Source: Nocardioides houyundeii
GTDB taxonomy: Bacteria; Actinomycetota; Actinomycetes; Propionibacteriales; Nocardioidaceae
NCBI RefSeq assembly: GCF_002865585.1
Contig: NZ_CP025581.1
Location: 2,852,001-2,916,000 of the forward strand
Direction of reading: 5' to 3'
DNA length: 64,000 bases
The notes below the pieces were generated by a model that had not been told where the DNA came from, did not search any database, and was given only the letters and a program-made list of their open reading frames with translations. This document shows, piece after piece, positions 39,003 through 48,991 of the stretch. The first letter of the stretch is position 1; each line of letters starts with the position of its first letter. Position numbers and translations under genes: made by a program.

Positions 39003-40334
39003 GTGACTGACGCACCGGCCACCGATGCCCCGGCCACCGCCGGCGCATCCAAAGAGTCCCTCACCGTCCGTGACAACCGCACCGGCGTGGAGTACGACCT
39101 CAAGATCACTGACAACACCATCCGCGCTGCGGACCTGGGGCAGATCAAGCTGGGTGACCAGCCCGGGCTGGCCACCTACGACCCCGGCTTCGTCAACACT
39201 GCCTCGTGCCGCAGCTCGGTGACCTACATCGACGGCGACAAGGGCATCCTGGAGTACCGGGGCTATCCCATCGAGCAACTGGCCGAGAAGTCCAGCTTCC
39301 TCGAGGTCGCCTACCTGCTGATCCACGGCGCTCTGCCCACCAAGGCTGAGTACGACGCGTGGGAGCACGAGATCACCTACCACACGTTCGTGCACGAGAA
39401 CGTGAAGTCCTTCATGGAGGGCTTCCGCTACGACGCCCACCCGATGGGCATGCTGATGGCATCGGTGGGGGCGCTGTCGACCTTCTACCCCGACGCCCGC
39501 AACATCACCGACCCGGACAACCGGCACATCCAGATGGTCCGGATGATCGCCAAGATGCCGACGCTGGGCGCCTGGTCGTTCCGGCACGCCCAGGGGAAGC
39601 CGTTCATCTACCCCGACAACGACCTCTCCTACACCGCCAACTTCCTCTCGATGCTCTTCAAGATGAGCGAGAAGAAGTACGGCGCGGACGAGCGGCTGGT
39701 CAAGGCGCTCGACACGCTCTTCATCCTGCACGCCGACCACGAGCAGAACGCCTCCACCAACGCCGTCCGCTCGGTCGGGTCCACCCAGGTGGACCCCTAC
39801 TCCGCGGTCGCCGCCGGTGTCGGTGCGCTCTACGGCCCGCTGCACGGCGGGGCCAACGAGGCGGTGCTGCGGATGCTGCGCCGGATCGGCTCGAAGTCGA
39901 ACATCCCGGCGTTCATCGAGGGCGTGAAGAACGGCAACGAGAAGCTCATGGGCTTCGGGCACCGGGTCTACAAGAACTACGACCCGCGCGCCAAGATCAT
40001 CAAGAAGTCCGCCGAGGACGTCTTCGCGGTCACGGGCACCAACCCGCTGCTGGAGATCGCGCTGGAGCTGGAGAAGATCGCGCTCGAGGACGAGTACTTC
40101 GTCAAGCGGCGCCTCTACCCCAACGTGGACTTCTACTCCGGCCTCATCTACGAGGCCTTCCAGTTCCCGCCGGAGATGTTCACCGTGCTGTTCGCCATCG
40201 GTCGCACCCCGGGCTGGCTGGCGCAGTGGCTGGAGCTGGTGCAGGACAAGGACCAGAAGATCGCCCGGCCCAAGCAGATCTACACCGGAGAGCGGGGCCT
40301 CGACTTCGTCCCGAGCTCCGAGCGCTGGGCCTGA
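39003..40334 (+). CDS. gltA: Citrate synthase
   Basis: Condenses oxaloacetate and acetyl-CoA in the TCA cycle. 443 aa, the hexameric type II length. Starts at the GTG at 39003, five bases after AAGGAG; upstream ATG frames have no ribosome-binding site. Catalytic histidines and aspartate are in LHADHEQNAS, GPLHGGANEAV, GFGHRVYKNYDPRA and YPNVDFYSG. Monocistronic, ended by a strong hairpin. Confidence 0.97.
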   Translation: MTDAPATDAPATAGASKESLTVRDNRTGVEYDLKITDNTIRAADLGQIKLGDQPGLATYDPGFVNTASCRSSVTYIDGDKGILEYRGYPIEQLAEKSSFLEVAYLLIHGALPTKAEYDAWEHEITYHTFVHENVKSFMEGFRYDAHPMGMLMASVGALSTFYPDARNITDPDNRHIQMVRMIAKMPTLGAWSFRHAQGKPFIYPDNDLSYTANFLSMLFKMSEKKYGADERLVKALDTLFILHADHEQNASTNAVRSVGSTQVDPYSAVAAGVGALYGPLHGGANEAVLRMLRRIGSKSNIPAFIEGVKNGNEKLMGFGHRVYKNYDPRAKIIKKSAEDVFAVTGTNPLLEIALELEKIALEDEYFVKRRLYPNVDFYSGLIYEAFQFPPEMFTVLFAIGRTPGWLAQWLELVQDKDQKIARPKQIYTGERGLDFVPSSERWA

Positions 40335-40349
40335 CCCAGACGCACCGCG

Positions 40350-40387
40350 ACAGCCCCGCACGTCCCGACCGGGACGGGCGGGGCTGT
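40350..40387. terminator. Bidirectional terminator between gltA and the CrtI-like gene
   Basis: ACAGCCCCGC (40350-40359) pairs with GCGGGGCTGT (40378-40387) and, after one A/G mismatch, CGTCCC with GGGACG around a GACC loop. The stem works equally in both directions between two convergent genes. Confidence 0.75.
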
Positions 40388-40397
40388 TGCCATTGCC

Positions 40398-42050
40398 TCA
40401 CTCCCGCAGCAGCCGCTGCCACGCGGTGCGCCCCAGGGCCCGGCGCAGCCCGCCGGTGGGGCCCGCGGCGCCGAGCGCGGCGCGCGCCGCGTTCCAGCCG
40501 CACGCCCCGTGCACGCCACCACCGGGGTGGGCCGAGGCGCTGGCCAGGAAGAGACCGGGCACCGGGGTCTCGGGGCGTCCCAGACCGGGCACCGGCCGCA
40601 GCACCAGCTGCTGGTGCAGCGCCGAGGTCCCGGCGTTGATGGCGCCCTGGACCAGGTTGGCGTCGGCGGCCTCGAGGTCACCGGGCGACTGCACCAGGCG
40701 TGCCACCTGACGACCCCCGAAGCCCGGCGCGACCCGCTCGATCGCGGCCTCGATCCGCGCCACGTGCGCCGCGACCCGGTCCGCGCCCCAGTCCCCGTGC
40801 GGCACGTGCGTGTAGGCCCAGGCCGACTCGGTCCCCGCCGGGGACCGGGTCGGGTCCGAGGTGGTCATCTGGCCGAAGAGCACGAACGGGCGCTCCGGCG
40901 TCCGCCTGAGCGAGAGGTCTGCCGCGAACTCCACGAAGCCGTCCACGTCGACCCCGAGGTGCACGGTCCCCGCCGAGCGCGCCCGCTCGGCGGTCCAGGG
41001 CACCGGGCCGTCCAGGGCCCAGTTGACCTTGATGGTGGAGCTGTCCCACTGGAACCGCTCCAGGTCGCGCAGCAGCCGGGCCGGCAGCGGCGTGCCGGCG
41101 AGCAGCTGCTGGTAGAGCGCGGGAGCGGCCACGTCCGCGAGCACCGCTCGCCGCGCCCGGATCGACGTACCGTCGGCCAGCCGTACGCCGCTCGCCCGCC
41201 CGCCGGAGGTGGTCACCGTCTCCACGGCCACCCCGGTGCGCACCTGGACCCCGACCGACTCCGCGCGGCGCCGCAGCGCCGTCGCCAGCTGCCCGGCGCC
41301 ACCTTGGGGCACCGGGAACCCCACGTCCTGGGCGAGCATGGTCAGCAGCCACCCGAACAGCGCGCTGCCAGCCGCGTCGGGCGGTACGTCGCTGTGCAGG
41401 GCGTTGCCGGTGAGCAGCAGCGGCGCCGCGTCCCCGACGAACCGCTCCTCGCCCAGCCGGCGTACCGGCATCACCGCGAGGCGGGCGAAGTCGAACGTCC
41501 CGGCGGAGCCGAGGCGGCGCAGCATGCGCAAGCCCGCGGCCACGGGCGGGAAGGGCGTGAAGAGGGCGTCGAGCAGGGGGTCGCGCAGCTGCTGCCACCC
41601 CGCCACCAGCTCCATCCAGGCGTCCCCGTCGCCGGGGCCGGCGGTCTCCAGGAGCTCGGCGGTCTCGACGGCGTCGCGACAGAGCACGGCGGCGCGACCG
41701 TCCTCGGTGACGTGCGCCAAGGGGTGCGGCGCCCGGCACCAGCGCAGCCCGTGCTGCTCGAGGTGGAGGTCGGCGATGATCGGACTGGCCGCAGCCAGCG
41801 GGTAGAAGGCGCTGAACATGTCCGAGACGTAGCCCGGGGCCACCGCCTCGGCGCTGCGCACCGCTCCCCCGACCTCGTCCTGCGCCTCCACCAGGACCAC
41901 GTCCCAGCCGGCGTCGCCCAGCGCGTTCGCGGCGACCAGACCGTTGGGGCCGGCGCCGATCACCACCGCGTCGACCGCCAGGTCGACGCCCCCGTCTCCC
42001 CCCGGAGCAGTCCCCGGGTGAACCACTGAGTCAGCAGCCACGGTCGTCAT
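40398..42050 (-). CDS. Phytoene desaturase/PYROXD2-like FAD oxidoreductase
   Basis: 550-aa flavin amine-oxidase-fold protein. FAD-binding VIGAGPNGLVAANALGDAG near residue 33 and the adjoining EVGGAVRS motif place it with the CrtI/PYROXD2 group (COG1233). The C-terminal HPGGGVHGACG segment is typical. There are no carotenoid genes nearby, so I do not assign a carotenoid role; actinobacteria carry several uncharacterised members. It stands alone, convergent with gltA. Confidence 0.85.
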   Translation of the reverse strand: MTTVAADSVVHPGTAPGGDGGVDLAVDAVVIGAGPNGLVAANALGDAGWDVVLVEAQDEVGGAVRSAEAVAPGYVSDMFSAFYPLAAASPIIADLHLEQHGLRWCRAPHPLAHVTEDGRAAVLCRDAVETAELLETAGPGDGDAWMELVAGWQQLRDPLLDALFTPFPPVAAGLRMLRRLGSAGTFDFARLAVMPVRRLGEERFVGDAAPLLLTGNALHSDVPPDAAGSALFGWLLTMLAQDVGFPVPQGGAGQLATALRRRAESVGVQVRTGVAVETVTTSGGRASGVRLADGTSIRARRAVLADVAAPALYQQLLAGTPLPARLLRDLERFQWDSSTIKVNWALDGPVPWTAERARSAGTVHLGVDVDGFVEFAADLSLRRTPERPFVLFGQMTTSDPTRSPAGTESAWAYTHVPHGDWGADRVAAHVARIEAAIERVAPGFGGRQVARLVQSPGDLEAADANLVQGAINAGTSALHQQLVLRPVPGLGRPETPVPGLFLASASAHPGGGVHGACGWNAARAALGAAGPTGGLRRALGRTAWQRLLRE

Positions 42051-42214
42051 CGCCCACCTCCATCAGCGGCGTACCCGCCTGCGCGCCGCAGCAATCGGCG
42101 CCGGCGTCACGGTGTCGCCCCGCACGGTGCGGTGCGGGCGCGTCCGCCGGGTTCCAAGCGGGCGCCCAGAGAAGTCTCAGCCGGTTCACAGGCTCGACTG
42201 GCATGCTGACGGGC

Positions 42215-43441
42215 ATGAGTGAGACCCCGCCGCCCAGCTACTACGGTTCACCTCAGCAAGGTCCCGACCCGACCCCGCAGCCGCGCCCGGACGGGGGCGG
42301 CCCCGGACGATCGCGGGGCACCGGGCTCGCCGTCGGGGTGCTCGTGGGCGCGCTGCTGCTCGGCGGCGCCGCAGGCGTGGGCGGTGCCGCGGCGTACGAC
42401 CAGTGGTGGGACGACGACAACGGCGCAAGCTCCGCCCCGGACCGGAGCACTCCCTCGCGCAGCGACACCGGCAGCTCGGACAGCGACGCCGGCGTGGAGG
42501 GCGTGGAGGGCGTGGAGGGCGTGGCCGAGGAGGTGCTGCCCTCGGTGGTGCGCATCGACGTCGAGACCAGCGACGGCGGGGGTTCGGGCAGCGGGATCAT
42601 CCTCACCGAGACCGGCCGGATCCTGACCAACAACCACGTGATCGAGGGTGCCGCCGGCAACGGGGCCATCACCGTCTCCTTCTCGGACGGGACGCGCGCC
42701 TCGGCCGAGGTGCTGGGCGCCGACCCGCTCACCGACACCGCGGTGATCCAGGCCGAGGACGTCTCGGGCCAGACCCCGGCGGCCATCGGCAACTCCGACG
42801 ACCTGCGCGTGGGCCAGCCGGTGGTGGCCATCGGCTCCCCGTTCGGGCTGGACGCCACGGTCACCTACGGCATCGTCAGCGCGCTGGCGCGGCCGGTCAA
42901 CGTCGGCGCCGCGGACAACGCGGGCAACACCACCACCTACCCCGCCATCCAGACCGACGCTGCCATCAACCCGGGCAACTCCGGTGGTCCGCTGGTCGAC
43001 CTCGACGGTCGGGTGGTGGGCATCAACTCCTCCATCCGGACCGCCTCGGACTCCACCAGCGGCCAGTCCGGCTCCATCGGCCTGGGCTTCGCCATCCCGA
43101 TCGATGACATCCTGCCGGTCATCGACCAGATGGCCAAGGGCGAGACCCCGACCCACGCGCGGATGGGCGTCCAGGTCACCGACGCCGCCACCGCCGGGAA
43201 CAGCGACGCGCCGGGGGCGCTGATCCGCAGCGTGACACCGGGATCGAGCGCCGCCAAGGCCGGCCTCGAGGACGGCGACATCATCACCGGCATCGACGGC
43301 CAGCCGATCGACAGCGCCGACGACCTGGTCGCCACGGTCCGCACCTACCGCCCCGGCGACGAGGTCGAGCTGACCTACGAGCGGGACGGCAAGGAGGAGA
43401 GCACCCAGCTGGTGCTCGACTCGGACGGGGACTCCGACTGA
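42215..43441 (+). CDS. HtrA/DegP-like S1C serine protease with PDZ domain
   Basis: Membrane-tethered envelope protease, 408 aa from the ATG at 42215; an in-frame ATG at 42203 is an alternative and neither has a clear ribosome-binding site. Pro/Gly-rich cytoplasmic start, one membrane helix at about residues 35-57, an acidic linker with a GVE microrepeat, then the trypsin-like domain with catalytic His (TNNHVIEG), Asp (DPLTDTAVI) and Ser (NPGNSGGPL), and a C-terminal PDZ domain (GSSAAKAGLEDGDIITGIDG). Probably quality control outside the membrane. Confidence 0.93.
   Translation: MSETPPPSYYGSPQQGPDPTPQPRPDGGGPGRSRGTGLAVGVLVGALLLGGAAGVGGAAAYDQWWDDDNGASSAPDRSTPSRSDTGSSDSDAGVEGVEGVEGVAEEVLPSVVRIDVETSDGGGSGSGIILTETGRILTNNHVIEGAAGNGAITVSFSDGTRASAEVLGADPLTDTAVIQAEDVSGQTPAAIGNSDDLRVGQPVVAIGSPFGLDATVTYGIVSALARPVNVGAADNAGNTTTYPAIQTDAAINPGNSGGPLVDLDGRVVGINSSIRTASDSTSGQSGSIGLGFAIPIDDILPVIDQMAKGETPTHARMGVQVTDAATAGNSDAPGALIRSVTPGSSAAKAGLEDGDIITGIDGQPIDSADDLVATVRTYRPGDEVELTYERDGKEESTQLVLDSDGDSD
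42494..42520 (+). repeat. 9-bp tandem repeat inside the HtrA-like gene
   Basis: Three exact copies of GTGGAGGGC (42494-42502, 42503-42511, 42512-42520) followed by a diverged fourth, encoding a VEG repeat in the linker between the membrane helix and the protease domain. Copy-number variation here would change linker length without a frameshift. Confidence 0.8.
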
Positions 43442-43478
43442 CCTGCTGCCGCAGGGCGGCAGGGTCGGCCGGGCCCGC

Positions 43479-45164
<1,686 letters not shown>

Positions 45165-45194
45165 GCAGGCGATTCTGCGCCAGCGGGCCGGCGC

Positions 45195-45220
45195 ACCGCG
45201 ACTTGGCACCGCGACTTGGC
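45195..45220. repeat. 13-bp tandem direct repeat upstream of the acyl-CoA dehydrogenase pair
   Basis: Two exact adjacent copies of ACCGCGACTTGGC in the 165-base spacer between the ABC-F gene and the rightward acyl-CoA dehydrogenase operon. It may be a regulator binding site or a random duplication. Confidence 0.6.
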
Positions 45221-45329
45221 GACGCGCCCAGTCGCCGGGCTGTGCCGTCTTGGGCGCCGCGCCCATGTCATTGCGGACCGGTCTTGGTGATGATGAGGGC
45301 CGACAACGGCACAGGAGAAGGGGCGGCGC

Positions 45330-46481
45330 ATGCGGCTGGAGCTGTCAGCGGAGGACCAGGCGTTCCGGGAGGAGATGCGGGGGTTCTTCACCACCGAGGT
45401 GCCGCAGGAGATCCGCTCCACCGTGCTGGAGGGCCGGGAGCTGAGCCGGGACCAGATCGTGACCAGCCAGCGCATCCTCAACGCCGCCGGGCTCGCGGTG
45501 CCGCACTGGCCCGTGGACGACGGGGGCCGGGACTGGACCGACCTGCAGCGCCACATCTGGCACGAGGAGATGCAGCAGGCCGGCGTCCCCGCGCCGCTGG
45601 CGTTCAACGCCTCGATGATCGGGCCGGTGCTCGCCCAGTTCGCGACGCCGGAGATGAAGCGCCGGTTCCTGCCCGCCACCGCCAACCTCGACATCTGGTG
45701 GTCCCAGGGGTTCTCCGAGCCCGACGCCGGCTCGGACCTGGCCGGGCTGCGCACCACCGCGGTGCGCGACGGGGAGGACTGGGTGGTCAACGGGCAGAAG
45801 ACGTGGACCACCCTGGGCCAGTACGGCGACTGGATCTTCACCCTGGTGCGCACCGACCCCGAGGCGAAGAAGCAGTCCGGCATCTCGATGCTGCTCATCG
45901 ACATGACGTCCCCCGGTCTGGAGGTCCGGCCCATCGAGCTGATCGACGGTGGCCACGAGGTCAACGAGGTGTGGTTCACCGACGTCCGGGTGCCGGGCGA
46001 GAACCTCGTGGGCGAGGTCAACCAGGGCTGGACGATGGCCAAGTTCCTGCTCGGCAACGAGCGGGTGGGCGTGGCCCCGGTGGGCGCGGTGAAGCGGGCG
46101 CTGGCCCGGGCCAAGCAGCTCGCCGGCGCCCAGCTCGACGACCCGCTGACCCGGGCCCGGGTCGCCGAGCTGGAGAACCAGCTGCTCGCCCTCGAGCTCA
46201 CCGCGCTGCGGGTGGTCGCCAACTCCGCCGACGGGGCACCGCACCCGGCCAGCTCGGTGCTCAAGCTGCGCGGCACCGAGCTGCAGCAGGCGGTCAGCGA
46301 GCTGATCCTGGACCTCGCGGGGCCGGCCTCGCTGGGCGCCCGCGGCGCGGAGGACTCCGACCTGCCGGGCTGGGCCAGACGCTCGGCCCCGACCTACCTC
46401 AACCTGCGCAAGGCCTCGATCTACGGCGGCTCCAACGAGATCCAGCGCCAGATCATCGCCCGCACCATCCTGGGTCTTTGA
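45330..46481 (+). CDS. Acyl-CoA dehydrogenase (large-subunit type)
   Basis: FAD-dependent acyl-CoA dehydrogenase, 383 aa. N-terminal helical domain, FAD/substrate loop WWSQGFSEPDAGSDLAGLRT, beta domain VNGQKTWTTLGQYGDW, and C-terminal IYGGSNEIQRQIIARTILGL. The usual catalytic Glu at the YEGTSQIQ position is Gly here (YGGSNEIQ). The sequence resembles large subunits of heteromeric actinobacterial dehydrogenases such as those acting on steroid side chains or pimeloyl-CoA. Its partner follows 13 bases downstream. A GGAGAAGGGG ribosome-binding site precedes the ATG. Confidence 0.9.
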   Translation: MRLELSAEDQAFREEMRGFFTTEVPQEIRSTVLEGRELSRDQIVTSQRILNAAGLAVPHWPVDDGGRDWTDLQRHIWHEEMQQAGVPAPLAFNASMIGPVLAQFATPEMKRRFLPATANLDIWWSQGFSEPDAGSDLAGLRTTAVRDGEDWVVNGQKTWTTLGQYGDWIFTLVRTDPEAKKQSGISMLLIDMTSPGLEVRPIELIDGGHEVNEVWFTDVRVPGENLVGEVNQGWTMAKFLLGNERVGVAPVGAVKRALARAKQLAGAQLDDPLTRARVAELENQLLALELTALRVVANSADGAPHPASSVLKLRGTELQQAVSELILDLAGPASLGARGAEDSDLPGWARRSAPTYLNLRKASIYGGSNEIQRQIIARTILGL

Positions 46482-46494
46482 GAGGAGACGAGAC

Positions 46495-47637
46495 GTGGAC
46501 TTCAGCCTCGACGACGAGCAGGTCGCGCTCCGCGACGCGGTGCGCAGCCTGGTCACCAAGACGTACGGCGACTTCGAGCAGCGCCGCCGCGCCAGCGCTG
46601 CCGAGCCCGGCTACGACGAGTCCCTGTGGCGGCAGCTGGCCGAGATGGGGGTGCTCGGGCTGCCCTTCGCCGAGGACGACGGCGGCATGGGCGCCGGCCC
46701 GGTGGAGGTCGCCCTGGTGGCGGCCGAGCTGGGACGGGTGCTGGCACCGGAGCCGTTCCTCGCCTCGGTGGTGCTGGCCGGCGGCGCGGTCGCCGCGGCG
46801 GGCACCGCGGACCAGCGCTCCGAGCTGCTCGGTGCCCTGGCGTCCGGGGAGCGGCTGCTGGCCCTGGCGCACGAGGAGACCGTGCCGGTCACGGCCTCCC
46901 GTTCCGGTGAGGGCTGGAGCCTGACCGGCACCAAGGAGCCGGTGCTGCACGGGGCCCGCGCCGACCTGCTGGTGGTCAGCGCCGCCCTCCCGGACGGCGG
47001 CACCGGGCTCTTCCTGGTCGAGGGCACCGACGCCGAGACCGACGGCTACCGGACCTACGACGGCGGACGTGCTGCCCGGGTGCGGCTCCGCGACGCTCCG
47101 GCCACCGCCCTCGGGGAGCCCGGCGCCGACCAGGCCACGACCCTCGCCGGGGTGCTGGCCGCCGCCCGGCTGGCCGCGTGCCACGAGGCGCTGGGGGGCA
47201 TGGAGGCCGCACTGGCCGCCACCACCGCCTATCTCAAGAGCCGCAAGCAGTTCGGCGTCACGCTGAACACCTTCCAGGCACTGAACTTCCGGGCGGCCGA
47301 CATGTACGTCTCCCTCGAGCTCACCCGGAGCATCGTGGACTGGGCGACCATGGTGCTGGCCACCGGCGACCCGGCGCGGGCGGGAGAGGCGAGCGCCCGG
47401 GCCGCCCTGCAGACCAGCCGGGCGGGTCGCCACATCGGCCAGGAGGCGATCCAGCTGCACGGCGGGATCGCGATGACCGCGGAGTACCTCGTCGGCAACA
47501 TCACCGCCCACCTCACGGTGCTCGACCACCTGCTCGGGGACGGCCGGCAGCACCTCGGCACGCTGATGACCGGCGTGGGCGACTACGAGGCGCTGGACCC
47601 GCTGGACCCGACCATGCGGAGCACGAGCTCGCAGTAG
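46495..47637 (+). CDS. Acyl-CoA dehydrogenase (small-subunit type)
   Basis: 380 aa, the second half of a likely alpha2beta2 dehydrogenase. It keeps the family fold with AEMGVLGLPFAEDDGGMG near the start and QEAIQLHGGIAMTAEY near the end, but its middle domain is diverged: the FAD loop seen in the partner is replaced by LALAHEETVPV and no canonical TEPxxGSD motif is present, as in beta subunits of the ChsE/PimCD type. Its last 55 bases overlap the 3' end of the convergent TetR gene. Confidence 0.88.
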   Translation: MDFSLDDEQVALRDAVRSLVTKTYGDFEQRRRASAAEPGYDESLWRQLAEMGVLGLPFAEDDGGMGAGPVEVALVAAELGRVLAPEPFLASVVLAGGAVAAAGTADQRSELLGALASGERLLALAHEETVPVTASRSGEGWSLTGTKEPVLHGARADLLVVSAALPDGGTGLFLVEGTDAETDGYRTYDGGRAARVRLRDAPATALGEPGADQATTLAGVLAAARLAACHEALGGMEAALAATTAYLKSRKQFGVTLNTFQALNFRAADMYVSLELTRSIVDWATMVLATGDPARAGEASARAALQTSRAGRHIGQEAIQLHGGIAMTAEYLVGNITAHLTVLDHLLGDGRQHLGTLMTGVGDYEALDPLDPTMRSTSSQ

Positions 47638-48194
47638 TGCTCGGCCACCTGGTCCGGGCTCCAGCCTCCCTCGCTGTCGAACCACCGGGAGACGTCGATG
47701 CCCAGCGAGAGCACCGCCGCCCCGGTGATCGCGGGCTCGGCGGTGTGGAAGACGCCCTCGTCCACGCCGCGGCGCACCAGGTCGCGCACGATGGCGTCCA
47801 TCCGGTGTCGCATCTTCTCGATCTCGGCACGGTGCTCGGGCGACAGCCCGGCCAGCTCGTAGTTCACGATCCGACCGACGGTGTGGTTCAGCGCGTGGTG
47901 CCGCACGAAGTCGCGCACCAGCACCACCAGCTGGTCCCGGGGGTTCTCCGAGCTGGCCACCGCCGCCTCACAAAGCGCCAGCGCGTGCTGGTGTCCGGCC
48001 AGGGAGATCTGGTGCAGCAGCTCCTCCTTGGACCGGTGGTGGACGTAGAGCGCCGCCGGGCTCATCCCGGCGGCGGAGGCGATGTCACGGGTGGTGGTCC
48101 CGTGGAAGCCGCGAGCGGCGAACGCCTGCACGGCCGCATCGAGCAGCCGGGTGCGGGCATCGGGGCCGTTGACGTCATCGCTCACGCTTGTCAT
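47583..48194 (-). CDS. TetR family repressor
   Basis: 203 aa: N-terminal HTH (TTTRDIASAAGMSPAALYVHHRSKE) at about residues 30-60 and an all-helical ligand domain resembling FadR/KstR2-like regulators. The ATG at 48194 lies five bases from a clear palindromic operator and has no ribosome-binding site, suggesting a leaderless, autorepressed gene; a start at 48221 would place the operator inside the gene. Divergent from the SDR-APH-dehydrogenase operon and convergent with the dehydrogenase pair, so it is the likely regulator of the whole acyl-CoA cluster. Confidence 0.9.
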   Translation of the reverse strand: MTSVSDDVNGPDARTRLLDAAVQAFAARGFHGTTTRDIASAAGMSPAALYVHHRSKEELLHQISLAGHQHALALCEAAVASSENPRDQLVVLVRDFVRHHALNHTVGRIVNYELAGLSPEHRAEIEKMRHRMDAIVRDLVRRGVDEGVFHTAEPAITGAAVLSLGIDVSRWFDSEGGWSPDQVAEHYCELVLRMVGSSGSSAS

Positions 48195-48198
48195 AGTA

Positions 48199-48212
48199 AG
48201 CAAGCGCTTAGT
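48199..48212. promoter_or_regulatory. Probable TetR operator
   Basis: AGCAAGCGCTTAGT, centred on the perfect palindrome AAGCGCTT (48202-48209), lies between the TetR and SDR start codons. It matches the KstR2-type consensus A-n-CAAG-n2-CTTG-n-T with one mismatch (CTTA for CTTG). Confidence 0.6.
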
Positions 48213-48238
48213 CACCCGCAATCCCCCAAGGAGCTCAC

Positions 48239-48991
48239 GTGCACGGACTCAAGGACAAGGTCGCGATCGTCACCGGGGCGAGCCGAGGCATCGGCCTCGG
48301 CGTCGCGGAGCGGCTGGTCGCCGAGGGCGCCAGGGTCTGCGTGACCGCGCGGAAGCCCGAGGCCCTGGAGGAGGCCGTCCTGGCGCTCGGTGGCCCGGAC
48401 CAGGCGATCGGCATCGCCGGCAACGCCGCGGACCCCGAGCACCGCGCCGAGGCCGTGGCCCGCACCCTGGAGGCGTTCGGCAGCGTGGACCTGCTGGTGA
48501 ACAACACCGGCATCAACCCGGCGTACGGGCCGCTGGTGGAGCTCGACCTGGACGCCGCGCGCAAGATCCTCGACACCAACGTGGTCTCCGCCCTGGGCTG
48601 GGTGCAGGAGGTGCACCGCGCCTGGATGGCCGAGCACGGCGGCTCGATCGTCAACATCTCCTCGGTCGCCGGCACCAAGCCCGCCCCCGGCATCTCCATG
48701 TACGGCGCCAGCAAGGCCACCCTGATCAGCCTCACCGAGTCGCTCGCCGTCGAGCTCGGACCGGAGATCCGGGTCAACGCGGTGGCACCGGCCGTGGTCA
48801 AGACCCGCTTCGCCAGCGCCCTCTACGAGGGCCGCGAGGAGGAGGTGGCCGCGGCCTACCCGCTCAAGCGCCTCGGCGAGCCCAACGACATCGGCAGCGT
48901 GGTGGCGTTCCTGCTCTCCGCCGAGGCCGGCTGGCTGACCGGCCAGACCCTGGTCGTCGACGGCGGCCTCACCCTCACCGGCGGCGTGTGA
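48239..48991 (+). CDS. Short-chain dehydrogenase/reductase
   Basis: Classical SDR of 250 aa. NAD(P)-binding TGASRGIG at about residue 13, NNTG at 90, catalytic Ser and the YGASK motif (Tyr-x3-Lys), and C-terminal GWLTGQTLVVDGGLT. The GTG at 48239 has AAGGAG eight bases upstream. First gene of the rightward acyl-CoA operon, so a 3-hydroxyacyl-CoA or related alcohol oxidation is plausible. Its stop overlaps the next SDR start (TGATG). Confidence 0.92.
   Translation: MHGLKDKVAIVTGASRGIGLGVAERLVAEGARVCVTARKPEALEEAVLALGGPDQAIGIAGNAADPEHRAEAVARTLEAFGSVDLLVNNTGINPAYGPLVELDLDAARKILDTNVVSALGWVQEVHRAWMAEHGGSIVNISSVAGTKPAPGISMYGASKATLISLTESLAVELGPEIRVNAVAPAVVKTRFASALYEGREEEVAAAYPLKRLGEPNDIGSVVAFLLSAEAGWLTGQTLVVDGGLTLTGGV

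Noticed and set aside
40398-42050. Assignment as carotenoid biosynthetic phytoene desaturase
   Set aside because: No crtB, crtE or cyclase genes nearby, and the PYROXD2-like subgroup is mostly uncharacterised.
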